Source of the DNA: Pseudomonadota bacterium
Lineage (GTDB): Bacteria; Pseudomonadota; Gammaproteobacteria; Burkholderiales; Burkholderiaceae_C
Assembly: GCA_022566735.1 (NCBI GenBank)
Contig: JADFIG010000013.1
Span: 20,110-84,109 of the forward strand
DNA: 64,000 nt
Direction: 5' to 3'
Positions within the stretch are counted from its first letter, which is position 1, and each line of letters opens with the position of its first letter. Shown one piece after another: positions 22,178 through 31,280 of the stretch. The notes under the pieces are model-generated. The model made no database searches. It was not told the DNA's origin and saw only the letters and a program-made list of their open reading frames with translations. The position numbers and the translations under genes were made by a program.

Positions 22178-22827
22178 GCGCTGACGGCGACGTCAAGTTC
22201 CTGGACATCAAGGAGGTAGACCAGGAGGCCCTGCAGGCCGACTACGAGGCGGGCACGCTGAGCCTGCGCGAGCTGTCTGCCAAGCACGGCATGGACCCGA
22301 AGAAGGGCCACGTGCAGATCAAGCGCCTGGCCGATCGCCAGGGCTGGACCCAGGACCTGGGCGCCAAGATCCAGGCCAAGGCCGAGGCCAAGCTGCGGCG
22401 CACCGTGCTGCCCAAGGAGCAGCAGGCCGCGCCGCGCATCGCCGATGCGGTGGTCATCGAGGCGAACGCCGAGGCCATCATGCTGGTGCGCAGCCGGCAC
22501 CGCCGCGACATCGCCCGCGGCCTGGGGCTGAGCCTGAAGCTCCTGGATGAGCTGGAGCGCCACACCGACAACGTGGAGCTGTTGGAGCAGCTGGGAACGC
22601 TCATGTTCAATCCCGACGAGAAGGGCAAGGACAAGCTCAACGAGATCTATCACGCCGTCATCAGCCTGCCGGAGCGGGTCAAGTCGTCCAAGGCCCTGTC
22701 CGAGACGCTCAAGAACTACATCGCGCTGGAGCGTGAGGCCTACAACATCGTGGTCGAGGACCCCGACAAGGAGAAGGCCAAGGGCGGCGTCAATGTCACC
22801 ATCAAGCAGTACGGGGGCGCGACCTAA
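22174..22827 (+). CDS. Terminase small subunit
   Basis: 217 residues, GTG start overlapping the Rz stop. N-terminal helix-turn-helix for DNA recognition (YEAGTLSLRELSAKHGMDPK), then a long helical oligomerisation part and a charged C-terminus (VEDPDKEKAKGGVNVTIKQY) typical for docking the large subunit. It precedes the large subunit gene, from which it is separated by an inserted HNH gene. Confidence 0.8.
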   Translation: MSADGDVKFLDIKEVDQEALQADYEAGTLSLRELSAKHGMDPKKGHVQIKRLADRQGWTQDLGAKIQAKAEAKLRRTVLPKEQQAAPRIADAVVIEANAEAIMLVRSRHRRDIARGLGLSLKLLDELERHTDNVELLEQLGTLMFNPDEKGKDKLNEIYHAVISLPERVKSSKALSETLKNYIALEREAYNIVVEDPDKEKAKGGVNVTIKQYGGAT

Positions 22828-23336
22828 GTGGTGCCGGGCTCCTTCCGCCAGCGGATCTTGTCCTTGACTGTGGCCATCATTTCTTCGCAGTCACGACCTC
22901 TTTTTCGTGTGACCTCCTTGATGGTGTTGCAGTTGGCGCAGAGAACCTGCAGCCCTGGCAGCCAGCCCAACGCTTTCAAGCGTTCGTACATGGTGGTCCC
23001 CGAGCTCATGCCTCGACTGCCGCATCCCAATTCGAGTCGGTGGGCCTTCCCATCGTCGTTGATGTGATCCAGGCAGAGCGCATCCAGGTTGCCGGTGTAC
23101 CCGCAGTGCGCACAGGACATCGAGCCGTTCGAGTAGTGCGTGATGGCGGCCAGCTTCAGCTTGAAGCGGTATTCGCTTTTGGCCTCGTTGTAGCGCTCAC
23201 GGTTGCTGTCGATCCACTGCTTGTTGAGATCGCGGTACTTCTCCTTGCCCTTCTCGCTTGCCTTGTAGCGGGCCTGATAGATCCTGCGCTTTTCCTGCGT
23301 GGTCATGTCCGGCGTGGTGAGTTTCTGTTTGGTCAT
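22824..23336 (-). CDS. HNH homing endonuclease inserted between terminase genes
   Basis: 170 residues on the strand opposite to all late genes. A basic helical N-terminus (KASEKGKEKYRDLNKQWIDS) is followed by SCAHCGYTGNLDALCLDHIN and LQVLCANCNTIKEVTRKRGR, a complete HNH with two C-x2-C pairs. GC is lower than the flanks. Its 3' end overlaps the small terminase stop by four bases. Orientation, composition and location are those of a free-standing homing endonuclease targeting the terminase locus. Confidence 0.85.
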   Translation of the reverse strand: MTKQKLTTPDMTTQEKRRIYQARYKASEKGKEKYRDLNKQWIDSNRERYNEAKSEYRFKLKLAAITHYSNGSMSCAHCGYTGNLDALCLDHINDDGKAHRLELGCGSRGMSSGTTMYERLKALGWLPGLQVLCANCNTIKEVTRKRGRDCEEMMATVKDKIRWRKEPGTT

Positions 23337-23356
23337 CTAGTCTTTGACTGAGGGAA

Positions 23357-24701
23357 ATGCCAGACGTCATTTTGCCGAACAATTGGGATCCACGCGATTA
23401 CCAAATTCCAGCTTGGGTTGCGCTGGAAAAGGGGGTTCGACGGGCGTTGCTTTTATGGCATCGCCGCAGATCGGGCTGGCAAGGACGATGTCTGCCTGCA
23501 CTGGGCTGCCACCCAAGCGATGAAGCGGGTGGGCAACTACTGGCACATGCTGCCGCAGTACTCCCAGGCCCGTAAATCGGTGTGGGAGGCGGTCAACCCG
23601 CGCACCGGCAAGCGCCGCATCGATGAGGCATTCCCGGATGACATCTGCGAGACCAAGCGCTCGCAGGACATGTTCATCCGCTTCAAGAACGGCGCCACCT
23701 GGCAGCTGGTGGGGTCGGACAGCTACAACGCCCTGGTTGGATCGCCGCCCATCGGCGTGACGGCATCGGAATGGGCCCTGGCAGACCCGGCGGCATGGGC
23801 CTACCTGCGCCCCATCCTGCTGGAGAACGGCGGCTGGGCGGTGTTCATCACCACCGTGCGCGGCAAGAACCACGTCTGGCGCATGTACGACGGGGCCAAG
23901 GATGACCCGGACTGGTTCGTCCAGATCCTCAAGGCCAGCGAGACGGGCGTGATGACCCTGGCACAGCTGGAGAAGGAGCGCATCGAGTACCAGCGCGAGT
24001 ACGGGGTGGACGACGGCGATGCGCTGTTCGCCCAGGAGTACGAATGCGACTGGAACGCGGCCATCGTGGGCAGCTACTACGGCCGGATGATGCGCGACGC
24101 CGAGGGCGAGGGCCGCATCACCGGCGTGCCCTACGACCCGATGGCCCTGGTGCACACCTCCTGGGACCTGGGCCTCAACGACGCCACCGTGGTGTGGTTC
24201 TTCCAGGTGGTGGGCCGCGAGATCCACCTGATCGATTACCTGGCCAACAACGGCCAGCCGCTTGCCTGGTACGCCAGTGAGCTGCTCAAGAAGGGCTACG
24301 CCTACGGCGAGCACATCCTGCCGCACGACGGCGAGGCCCGCGAGCTGCAGACCAACCGCAGCCGCGTCGAGACGCTGCGCGGCCTGCTGGGTCCGCATGT
24401 GCGAGCGCTGACCGCAAACGGAGCCGAGCGGATCCTGGTTGCCGACGGCATCAACGCCGTGCGCACGATCCTGCCGCGCTGCTGGTTTGACGCCAAGAAG
24501 TGCGCCAACGGCATCGACGCACTCAAGGCCTACCGCCGCGAGTGGGATGAGAAGAAGAAGACCTTCATGGACCGCCCAGTGCACGACTGGGCATCTGACC
24601 CCGCCGACGCATTCCGCTACCTGGCGCTGGGTCTCGACACCGTACGCCTCACGTCATCGAAGGATGACGCTGGGGCCTTCCGACGCCTGAGAGGCCGCTG
24701 A
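23357..24701 (+). pseudogene. Terminase large subunit with a frameshift at the Walker A motif
   Basis: The N-terminus (MPDVILPNNWDPRDYQIPAW, RRALLLWHRR) is read in one frame from ATG 23357. The rest (AGKDDVCLHWAATQAMKRVG, then YWHMLPQYSQARKSVWEAV) is in the +1 frame. Relatives read WHRRAGKDD without a break; here seven extra bases lie between CGC 23462-23467 and GCT 23475. The ATPase region has VTASEWALADPAAW (Walker B-like) and the nuclease region VHTSWDLGLNDATVVWFF and VHDWASDPADAFRY. The first about 110 bases use AT-rich codons unlike the rest. A broken gene, a sequence error or programmed +1 shifting at the rare AGA codon are possible. The downstream frame is open from 23418 and could be translated alone, without the intact Walker A start. 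Confidence 0.8.
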
Positions 24702-26728
24702 TGTCCCTGCAAACGCTCAAAGATCACGCCAAGGACGGCTACGACCTGGTCAAGCTGGAGCGCCTCCTGCGCGACAGCGAGAACCAACCGGAGTGGCGTG
24801 ACCGCGCTGACCAGGCCTGGGCCTACAAAGACGGCGATCAGATGACGCCGGAGCAAAAGCACCGGTACCGCAAGGACAAGCTGGAGCCGCGCGTCATCAA
24901 CCTGATCGGCCGCGTCGTCAATGCCGTGCTGGGCACCCAGGCCAAAAGCCGCCGCGACCCGCGTGTCGAGTCCGACGATGACAGCTTTGCCGATGTGGCC
25001 GAGGTGATCTCGGCTCAGCTCAAGGAAGCCCGGCGCGAGACGAACGCCGACATGGCTGTGTCCAACGCCTACGCCAGCCAGGTGATCGCCGGCCTGGGCT
25101 GGGTCGAGGTGTCGCGCAATGCCGACCTGCTGGGCTACCGCTACCGGGTGCGCGACGTGCACCGATCAGAAATGTGGTGGGACTGGCGCGCCAAGGAGCT
25201 GGACCTGTCGGACGCTCGCTGGATCTGCCGCCGCCGCTGGCTGGACCTTGATGAGGTCGTGGCCAAGATGCCGGAGTTCGAGGAGGTGCTGCGCGCCGTG
25301 GTGGGCGACTGGGCCGGCGTGCTCACCGATGACTGGCAAGACGAGGTCATGCATCGCGCCTACAACGATGACCGCCGCTTTGGTGTGGCGCGCAGCGAGT
25401 GGGTAGATGGTGGCCGCCAGCGCCTGAAGCTCTCCGAGGTTTGGTACAAGGTGCCCATCGAGGCGGTGGTGTTCCGGGTACGTGGTGGCCAGTGGCGTCG
25501 CCTGGATCTGAGCAACCTGCGCCACGTCGAGGCCGTGAACCGCGGCCTGGTCGAGATCGAGAAGACCGTCACCTTCGAGATCCGCACCGCGCTGTTCGCC
25601 GGCCCCATCCGCCTCTATGACCGAGGCACCAAGCGCCGCCGCTATCCCTACATCCCGTTCTGGGCCTTCCGCGCCGACGTGGACAACGCACCCTACGGCC
25701 TGGTGGACGGGATGATCCCCGCCCAAGACGAGTACAACGAGCGCCGCATGCGCATCCAGTGGATGCTCAAGGCGCAGCAGCTGCATATCGACAACGACGC
25801 CCTCGACACGAACTACAACACGATAGAGGACATCGCCAACGAGATGATGCGACCCGACATGGTGGCGGTGCTCAACTCGAACCGGCGCAATGCGCGCGGC
25901 TTTGAGATGCGCAACGACCTCACGCTGCAGAAGGAGCAGTACGAGGTCATGCAGGACGCCAAGCAGCTGATCCAGGACGTGCCCGGGGTGTATGCCACCC
26001 AGCTGGGCAACTCGCCCACGGGGGTGACATCGGGCCTGGCCATCAACTCGCTGGTGGAGCAGGGCATCGTAGCCATGGGCGAACTCAACGACAACACGAT
26101 GTTCGGCGAGCGCCTGGTGAATGAGTCCCTGGTGGATCTGATCGTTGAGGACCTGGACAAGCCCGACATGCCAGTGTTCGTGGGCACGGGTGGCATGCGC
26201 CGCGAGGTCATCCTCAACACGACGGACGAGCAGGGTGCACCGATCAACATGGTGGCCGAGGCTCCGATCAAGGTGGGCCTGTCCGATGTGCCGACCTCTG
26301 CAGCCTTCCGCATGCAGCAGGCCCAGCAGATCGCCGGGATGATCACCGCGCTGGCCAGCAACCCGCAGGCCGTCGCTGTGCTCACGCCGGCCTACATCGA
26401 GTCCTCCGGGCTGCCTGATCGCCATGCCGTGGCCGACGACCTGCGCCGCGTCAGCGGCCTGCCAGTGGCTGGCGACCGCCACGCCGCGCAGGCCTGGCAG
26501 CAGCAGCAACAGCAGCAGGCAGCCAAGACGGCGCAGATCCAAGAAGCCGCCGCCACCGTCGAGCTTCAGCACAAGGGTGCACTGGCCGAGCGCGATGCCG
26601 CCCAGGCCCGCCTTCTCAACGCCAAAGCCGATCAGACCGGCGTGGCCACCCAGCGCGAGGCCGCATCACCGCACCCAGACGTGCAGGCCGCCATCAACGA
26701 CGCGCTCGCCGAGGCCTCAGGCCCGTGA
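24701..26728 (+). CDS. Portal protein, P22-like
   Basis: 675 residues, TGATG overlap with the terminase. QKHRYRKDKLEPRVINLIGR at about 60-80 and VVNAVLGTQAKSRRDPRVES, then ASQVIAGLGWVEVSRNADLL match the P22-type portal. RRRYPYIPFWAFRADVDNAP, GLVDGMIPAQDEYNERRMRI and YATQLGNSPTGVTSGLAINS are further typical segments. The Gln/Ala-rich coiled C-terminus would form the barrel. This places the phage among podoviruses. Confidence 0.9.
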   Translation: MSLQTLKDHAKDGYDLVKLERLLRDSENQPEWRDRADQAWAYKDGDQMTPEQKHRYRKDKLEPRVINLIGRVVNAVLGTQAKSRRDPRVESDDDSFADVAEVISAQLKEARRETNADMAVSNAYASQVIAGLGWVEVSRNADLLGYRYRVRDVHRSEMWWDWRAKELDLSDARWICRRRWLDLDEVVAKMPEFEEVLRAVVGDWAGVLTDDWQDEVMHRAYNDDRRFGVARSEWVDGGRQRLKLSEVWYKVPIEAVVFRVRGGQWRRLDLSNLRHVEAVNRGLVEIEKTVTFEIRTALFAGPIRLYDRGTKRRRYPYIPFWAFRADVDNAPYGLVDGMIPAQDEYNERRMRIQWMLKAQQLHIDNDALDTNYNTIEDIANEMMRPDMVAVLNSNRRNARGFEMRNDLTLQKEQYEVMQDAKQLIQDVPGVYATQLGNSPTGVTSGLAINSLVEQGIVAMGELNDNTMFGERLVNESLVDLIVEDLDKPDMPVFVGTGGMRREVILNTTDEQGAPINMVAEAPIKVGLSDVPTSAAFRMQQAQQIAGMITALASNPQAVAVLTPAYIESSGLPDRHAVADDLRRVSGLPVAGDRHAAQAWQQQQQQQAAKTAQIQEAAATVELQHKGALAERDAAQARLLNAKADQTGVATQREAASPHPDVQAAINDALAEASGP

Positions 26729-26838
26729 TTTCAGCCGCACCCGGGGACGCCGCGCCCGGGTGTGTGTAGCAGCGGCAGCCACCTGGAGAGAAGCGACCGC
26801 GCACCAGGTGTGATTCCTCATGGTCGGTAACGCCAATG

Positions 26839-26870
26839 GGCCCGCTTCGAGCAATCGAGCGGGCCTTTGT
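26839..26870 (+). terminator. Hairpin terminator between portal and scaffold genes
   Basis: GGCCCGCT pairs with AGCGGGCC around a 11-base centre, followed by TTTGTCGTTT. It lies in the 180-base gap after the portal gene, which otherwise holds no gene; the scaffold start at 26909 has AAGGAG upstream. It may attenuate transcription to set portal to capsid ratios. Confidence 0.6.
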
Positions 26871-26908
26871 CGTTTCGGGGGCACCCGTTGCATGCAAGGA
26901 GACTGAAC

Positions 26909-27907
26909 GTGGACACATCTCTGGATCACTTCGACGCCGAAGACCTCGCGCTGATTGAAGCCCTCGGCGAGGGCGAGCAAGGCAGCGGCGATGGCACGGG
27001 CCAAGACGCCACCAACACCGACCAGCAGGCCGGCACCCAGCAGGGTGCATCGAGCGAGCAGGGCGCGAAGGCTGGCACCGACACCACGACGAAGACCGAT
27101 GACGGACAGGGCGCTGCTGCCGGCCAAGAGCCAGGCGCCCAGGCAGGCGCCCATGCGGGCACCCAGACCGAGGTGCAAACCGAGCAGGCGAGCAACGACG
27201 GCAACGTCAAAGCAGCCCTGCGTGCGGCCCGCCGCTCCGAGCGGCGCGCGCTGCAGGAGAGCGATCGGCTCAAGCGCGAACTTGACGAGCTGAAGGCCAG
27301 CATCCCCGCAGGCGCCGCCGGCGCCGATGGCGAGCTGGACGAGGCCCTGGCCCAGGACTTCCCGCAGATCGCAGCCGCCCTGAAAAAGCGTGACCAACTC
27401 ATCGCCCAGCTGAACGAGCGCGTGAAGGCGGCCGACCAGGCCGCCGCGAGCTCTACTGCCAGCGCCGAGTTTGTCCCGCCCCTGCAGCCGCCCGAGGTTC
27501 AGGACGTCATCGACGAGGTCCCGCTGCTGCTCGACATGCAGCACAACCCGGATCAGACCGGCTGGAAGCTGGCCATCGGCTACGACGCGGTGCTGCTCAA
27601 CAGCCCCAAGTGGGCGAACCGCACGCCGTCCGAGCGCTTTGCCGAGGCCGCGCGCCTCGCGCATGCCGAGCTGAACCCGGGCACGTCCACGGCCCAGTCC
27701 ACCACCGACGCCGCACCCACCGCGGCACAGCAGGCGGAAGCCGCGCGCCAGAAGGCCGCGCAGGCAGCCGCAGCAGCTGGCCGCCGCACCCCCGAGACGC
27801 TCAGCGACTTCGGCGGCGCGGCCAGCGAATCCCAGGGCAGCAACCTCGCACGCTTTTCCAAGATGTCCGACGCAGACATCGAGGCCGAGCTGCTGCGCGG
27901 TGGCTGA
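26909..27907 (+). CDS. Scaffolding protein
   Basis: 332 residues, GTG start with AAGGAG eight bases upstream. Acidic and low-complexity first 110 residues (Gly/Gln/Thr/Asp), then a coiled-coil part (ALRAARRSERRALQESDRLK, RELDELKASIPAG), and a C-terminal Ala/Gln helix ending in FSKMSDADIEAELLRGG. Composition, length and position directly before the major capsid gene are those of phage scaffolds. Confidence 0.75.
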   Translation: MDTSLDHFDAEDLALIEALGEGEQGSGDGTGQDATNTDQQAGTQQGASSEQGAKAGTDTTTKTDDGQGAAAGQEPGAQAGAHAGTQTEVQTEQASNDGNVKAALRAARRSERRALQESDRLKRELDELKASIPAGAAGADGELDEALAQDFPQIAAALKKRDQLIAQLNERVKAADQAAASSTASAEFVPPLQPPEVQDVIDEVPLLLDMQHNPDQTGWKLAIGYDAVLLNSPKWANRTPSERFAEAARLAHAELNPGTSTAQSTTDAAPTAAQQAEAARQKAAQAAAAAGRRTPETLSDFGGAASESQGSNLARFSKMSDADIEAELLRGG

Positions 27908-27949
27908 CCCCTGGGCGACTGAAACCCCTTCATCTACCTGGAGTCCAAG

Positions 27950-29269
27950 ATGTCCCAAACCGCGATTGCATCGACCAGCGGCCTGGCACCCAAGAAGTGG
28001 TCCGAGGCCCTGTTCGCCATGGTCGGCAAGCAGCCGACCCCCGTCAACGCCATTTCCGGCCCCGCCCCGACTCCCGAGAAGTCGGCCCAGGTGCTGCGCC
28101 GTCAGTCCACCACCGACATGCCCATCGTGCGTGTCACCGATCTGGCCCAGTCCGCCGGTGACAACGTGCGTGTCGACTGCGCGCATATCTCCAAGCTGCG
28201 CGCCATCATGGGCGATCAGAACGCGGAAGGTAAGGGCTCGCCCCTGTCCTTCACGTACATGGACGTGAAGATCGACATGGCCACTATCCCGGTGTCGGCC
28301 GGCGGCAAGATGACGCAGAAGCGCTTCCAGCACGATCTGCGTCTGGCAGCCCTGGCCCAGCTCAAGGGCGGCATCCCCAACTTCGTGTGGCAGCGCTGCC
28401 TCACGCAGATGGCTGGCGCCCGTGGCAACCAGGACGGTGTGGACTGGGTGCTGCCGCTGGAGGCCGACCCCGAGTTCGCCGATCAGCTGGTGAACTACAA
28501 CCCGGTCACCCGCAAGCCCTACGCGCCGACGTACAACCGCCACTACGTGGTGGATGGCGCCAACCTGGTGCAGGGCGGCCAGCAGCTGTCCAACATCGAC
28601 AGCACCGACCTGATGACGCTGGACAACATCGACGCGCTGGCCGCCCTGACGGGCGAGCTGGCCGTGCGCATGATGCCCATCCGCATCCCCGGTGACCCGG
28701 CCGCCGGCGACGACCCCATCAAGGGCGTGCTGCTGGTCGACAACATGGTGTGGAACAAGCTGATCGCCGACAAGACCAGCTCCAACTCCATCCGCGAGTG
28801 GCAGGCCCGGGCCATGGAGCGTGCCCGCTACGGCAACCTGCAGATGCACCCGCTGTTCGCCGCCTCGCCGTTCCTGTGGAACGGTGTGCTGGTGCGCAAG
28901 ATGGGCGACTTCTCGGTGCGCTTCAGCTCCGGCTCCACCCAGCAGTACGTGGCGCAGGCCAACCGCTACACCGGCGCCGAGTCCACGGTGAACCTGGCCA
29001 ACTTCGGCGCCAACTTCGAAGTGGCCCGCTCGCTGTTCCTGGGCGCCCAGGCACTGGCCCAGTGCTCGGGTGCGAACACCTCGACTGGCGTGCCGTACTC
29101 GATGCTGGAGAACCGCACCAACTACGAGCGCAACCTGGAAATGGCCGGCGAGCTGATGGCGGCCGAGGCCAAGATCCGCTTTGCTCTGCCGGACGGCCAG
29201 GGCAACACCGAGCCGACTGACATCGGCGTGATGGTCATCGACTCCATCGTCCCCAAGCTCGCGGCCTGA
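27950..29269 (+). CDS. Major capsid protein (N4 gp56-like, DUF4043 type)
   Basis: 439 residues, GGAG nine bases upstream. KKWSEALFAMVGKQPTPVNA, DLAQSAGDNVRVDCAHIS and IDMATIPVSAGGKMTQKRF followed by AARGN-like GARGNQDGVDWVLP resemble the N4 gp56/DUF4043 coat family. GVLLVDNMVWNKLIADK and AFLWNGVLVRKM-type segments continue the HK97-like fold. Strong codon bias and long intergenic hairpins on either side suit a highly expressed virion gene. Confidence 0.85.
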   Translation: MSQTAIASTSGLAPKKWSEALFAMVGKQPTPVNAISGPAPTPEKSAQVLRRQSTTDMPIVRVTDLAQSAGDNVRVDCAHISKLRAIMGDQNAEGKGSPLSFTYMDVKIDMATIPVSAGGKMTQKRFQHDLRLAALAQLKGGIPNFVWQRCLTQMAGARGNQDGVDWVLPLEADPEFADQLVNYNPVTRKPYAPTYNRHYVVDGANLVQGGQQLSNIDSTDLMTLDNIDALAALTGELAVRMMPIRIPGDPAAGDDPIKGVLLVDNMVWNKLIADKTSSNSIREWQARAMERARYGNLQMHPLFAASPFLWNGVLVRKMGDFSVRFSSGSTQQYVAQANRYTGAESTVNLANFGANFEVARSLFLGAQALAQCSGANTSTGVPYSMLENRTNYERNLEMAGELMAAEAKIRFALPDGQGNTEPTDIGVMVIDSIVPKLAA

Positions 29270-29281
29270 CCGTGAGCTGAC

Positions 29282-29300
29282 AGGGGGCCTTGTGCCCCCT
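29282..29300 (+). terminator. Hairpin after the major capsid gene
   Basis: AGGGGGC, a five-base loop and GCCCCCT form a perfect seven-pair stem 13 bases after the capsid stop. There is no clear T-run, so it may act as a pause or an mRNA-stabilising 3' end rather than a full terminator. Confidence 0.5.
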
Positions 29301-29335
29301 GACCCTCTGCCCCTCATTTCCTGAAAGGAAGCACC

Positions 29336-29770
29336 ATGGCATCCATCAAGTCGGCGCAGTTCCTGTCGCCCAAGTTCATGGCCGGCGACGGCTGCGGCAC
29401 CATCTACGTTGACACGGCCACCATCGCCGCGGCCCTGGCTGTCAACGACACCATCGAGTTCGCCATTCCCGCCGGCGCTCAGGTGTGCGGTCTGGAGATC
29501 GACACCGACCGCTTGGACACGGGCGCTGGCCTGACGTTCAAGGCCGGTTACAAGTCGATCGCCGCCGAGCCCACCGTGGCCACCAACGACAGCTACTGGG
29601 GATCCGGTCTGACCATTGGCCGCACCGCCGGCCGCACGGTGCTGGCCGGCAAGCCGATCACCTTCAACGAGCCCGTCTCGATCTTCCTGACGGTCACGGC
29701 CATCGCGGCTGGCTTCCAGGCCGGCGCGATCACCGCGGTGGCACCCGCCAACTGCGTCGGCATCCGCTGA
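29336..29770 (+). CDS. Probable capsid decoration or head protein
   Basis: 144 residues, AAGGAA before the ATG. Beta-rich throughout (CGTIYVDTATIAAALAVNDT, EFAIPAGAQVCGLEIDTDRL, VSIFLTVTAIAAGFQAGAIT). Similar small beta proteins follow the capsid gene in many podoviruses and often coat or cement the shell. Family is not identified. Confidence 0.65.
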   Translation: MASIKSAQFLSPKFMAGDGCGTIYVDTATIAAALAVNDTIEFAIPAGAQVCGLEIDTDRLDTGAGLTFKAGYKSIAAEPTVATNDSYWGSGLTIGRTAGRTVLAGKPITFNEPVSIFLTVTAIAAGFQAGAITAVAPANCVGIR

Positions 29771-29799
29771 TCGACCGCAAGCTGATCTGCAACCCATGA

Positions 29800-29832
29800 G
29801 GGGGCCCACGCCAGGCGTGTGGCCCCCTTTCT
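29800..29832 (+). terminator. Intrinsic terminator after the decoration gene
   Basis: GGGGGCCCACGCC and GGCGTGTGGCCCCC form a long stem with a short loop, followed by TTTCTC. The capsid and decoration genes are thus framed by hairpins, which would let their messages accumulate above the rest. Confidence 0.75.
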
Positions 29833-29848
29833 CATGAGGAATCGAGAA

Positions 29849-30487
29849 ATGACCACGATCAACGTGATGTACATCGGCACCAAGTCCCGCAAGGAGGACA
29901 ACATCGCCGGATCTGGCCTGGCCTGGCGCGGCCATGGCGACGTGCAGCCTGTGACGGCCGCTCAGTGGGCCCAGCTGTCGAAGCATCCTGACATCTGGGT
30001 GTGCGCCGACGATGTCAGCCCCGCCAACACCCAGCCACAGCACCAGCCCATGGTCATCGCTGGCGTCATCGCTCCGGCCGCACCCGCCGCACCTGCCGCG
30101 CCCGTTGCATCCACCGCGCCAGCCTCCACGGCGCCGGCCACGGCGGCACTCCAAGACGAGCAGACCCAGCAGCCCATTGCCACGCTGCTGGGCAGCGATG
30201 TCCTGGGCTCGATCATCGACGTCGGCGGCGAACCGGTGCAGCTGGGCACTGTCGTGGCTGCCGCCCACCAAGCCAGCGGCCTGAGCATCGAGGACTGGAA
30301 CGGCCTGGTGCCCCAGATCCGCGAGACGCTGCTGGCCAACCAGGTCGCCGCCATGCGCGATGCCCGCAGCACCGCTGGCGCCAACGGCGACGTGGGTGCC
30401 GGCGATCAGGATCTGGCCCCTGAAGCGAAGGCACCGGCACAGCGCCAGCGCCGCAGCACCACGAAGCCCGTCGGCGAGGTGAGCTGA
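29849..30487 (+). CDS. Head-completion region hypothetical
   Basis: 212 residues from ATG at 29849. Residues 1-60 (MTTINVMYIGTKSRKEDNIA, RGHGDVQPVTAAQWAQLSKH) resemble short phage neck-region domains, with a conserved HPDIWV end. An Ala/Pro linker follows, then a helical part and a basic tail. Family unknown. Confidence 0.6.
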   Translation: MTTINVMYIGTKSRKEDNIAGSGLAWRGHGDVQPVTAAQWAQLSKHPDIWVCADDVSPANTQPQHQPMVIAGVIAPAAPAAPAAPVASTAPASTAPATAALQDEQTQQPIATLLGSDVLGSIIDVGGEPVQLGTVVAAAHQASGLSIEDWNGLVPQIRETLLANQVAAMRDARSTAGANGDVGAGDQDLAPEAKAPAQRQRRSTTKPVGEVS

Positions 30488-30488
30488 G

Positions 30489-31280
30489 GTGGGCGCGCTG
30501 CTGGTCAAGCGGGTGCTCTGGCGGGTGAGCACGACGCTGATGGACACCAAACCGCAGTTCACCCGCTTCACCGAGCGTGACATGGTGGCTGCCCTGCAGT
30601 GCGGTGTGCGCGCCCTATGCAAGTACCTGCCGCAGGCCGGCGCGCGCACCATTGCCATGAAGCTGGCACCAGGATCTCGGCAGTCCATTGCCAAGGTGCT
30701 GGCCGCCAACATCAAGACCTACGACGGCACCGACCCGGCCGACCTCTACGGCATCATGCTGCTGGAGCTGATCCGCAACATGGGCGCGGCGGGCACTACC
30801 CCAGGCCTTGCCATCGGCATCGTGGACCGCCAGCGCCTGGACCGCCAGGCGCCGAGCTGGCACACCACGACGGGCGCACCCGTGCGGCAGTACGCCTATA
30901 ACCCGCAGGACCCGCTGACGTTCTACGTGACGCCACCTGTGCCAGCGACTGGCGATGCCGTGTGGGTAGATGTCTCGCTGGTGGCCCCGCCCAAGCCCAT
31001 CACCGATGGCGGTGCGCCCACGGCCGAGCGCTACCGCATTGACGGCACCAACACCGACACGGTGGGCGTCGATGACCAGTACGAGGACGACCTGTGGAAC
31101 TACTGCGTCGCCTACCTGCTGCTTTCTGACGCCAAGGCCCAGGGCGCTCTGGCGCGTGCGCAGCTGCACGTGCAGGCCTTCAATGGCTCGATCAACAGCA
31201 TGGCCCAGGCCATGACCGGCCACAACCCGAACCTCAAGCAACTGCCGTTTGCGCCTGAGGTTCCTGGAGCTGCATCGTGA
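30489..31280 (+). CDS. Phage adaptor protein (DUF6682-like)
   Basis: 263 residues from GTG at 30489. VDRQRLDRQAPSWHTTTG and QYAYNPQDPLTFYVTPPVP match the adaptor family that binds under the portal in podoviruses. DDQYEDDLWNYCVAYLLLSD and ALARAQLHVQAFNGSI complete its C-terminal helices. It overlaps the next gene start, as expected for connector genes. Confidence 0.75.
   Translation: MGALLVKRVLWRVSTTLMDTKPQFTRFTERDMVAALQCGVRALCKYLPQAGARTIAMKLAPGSRQSIAKVLAANIKTYDGTDPADLYGIMLLELIRNMGAAGTTPGLAIGIVDRQRLDRQAPSWHTTTGAPVRQYAYNPQDPLTFYVTPPVPATGDAVWVDVSLVAPPKPITDGGAPTAERYRIDGTNTDTVGVDDQYEDDLWNYCVAYLLLSDAKAQGALARAQLHVQAFNGSINSMAQAMTGHNPNLKQLPFAPEVPGAAS

Noticed and set aside
23336..23475. Group I intron or intein explaining the split large terminase
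   Set aside because: The two parts are separated by only seven bases and the HNH gene lies outside and antisense, so there is no room for an intron or intein.
26717..30715. A 4 kb open frame on the minus strand opposite the portal, scaffold and capsid genes
   Set aside because: It is a mirror of high-GC codon bias: the plus strand encodes recognisable portal, scaffold and capsid proteins, while this frame is repetitive Gly/His/Leu/Val text without motifs.
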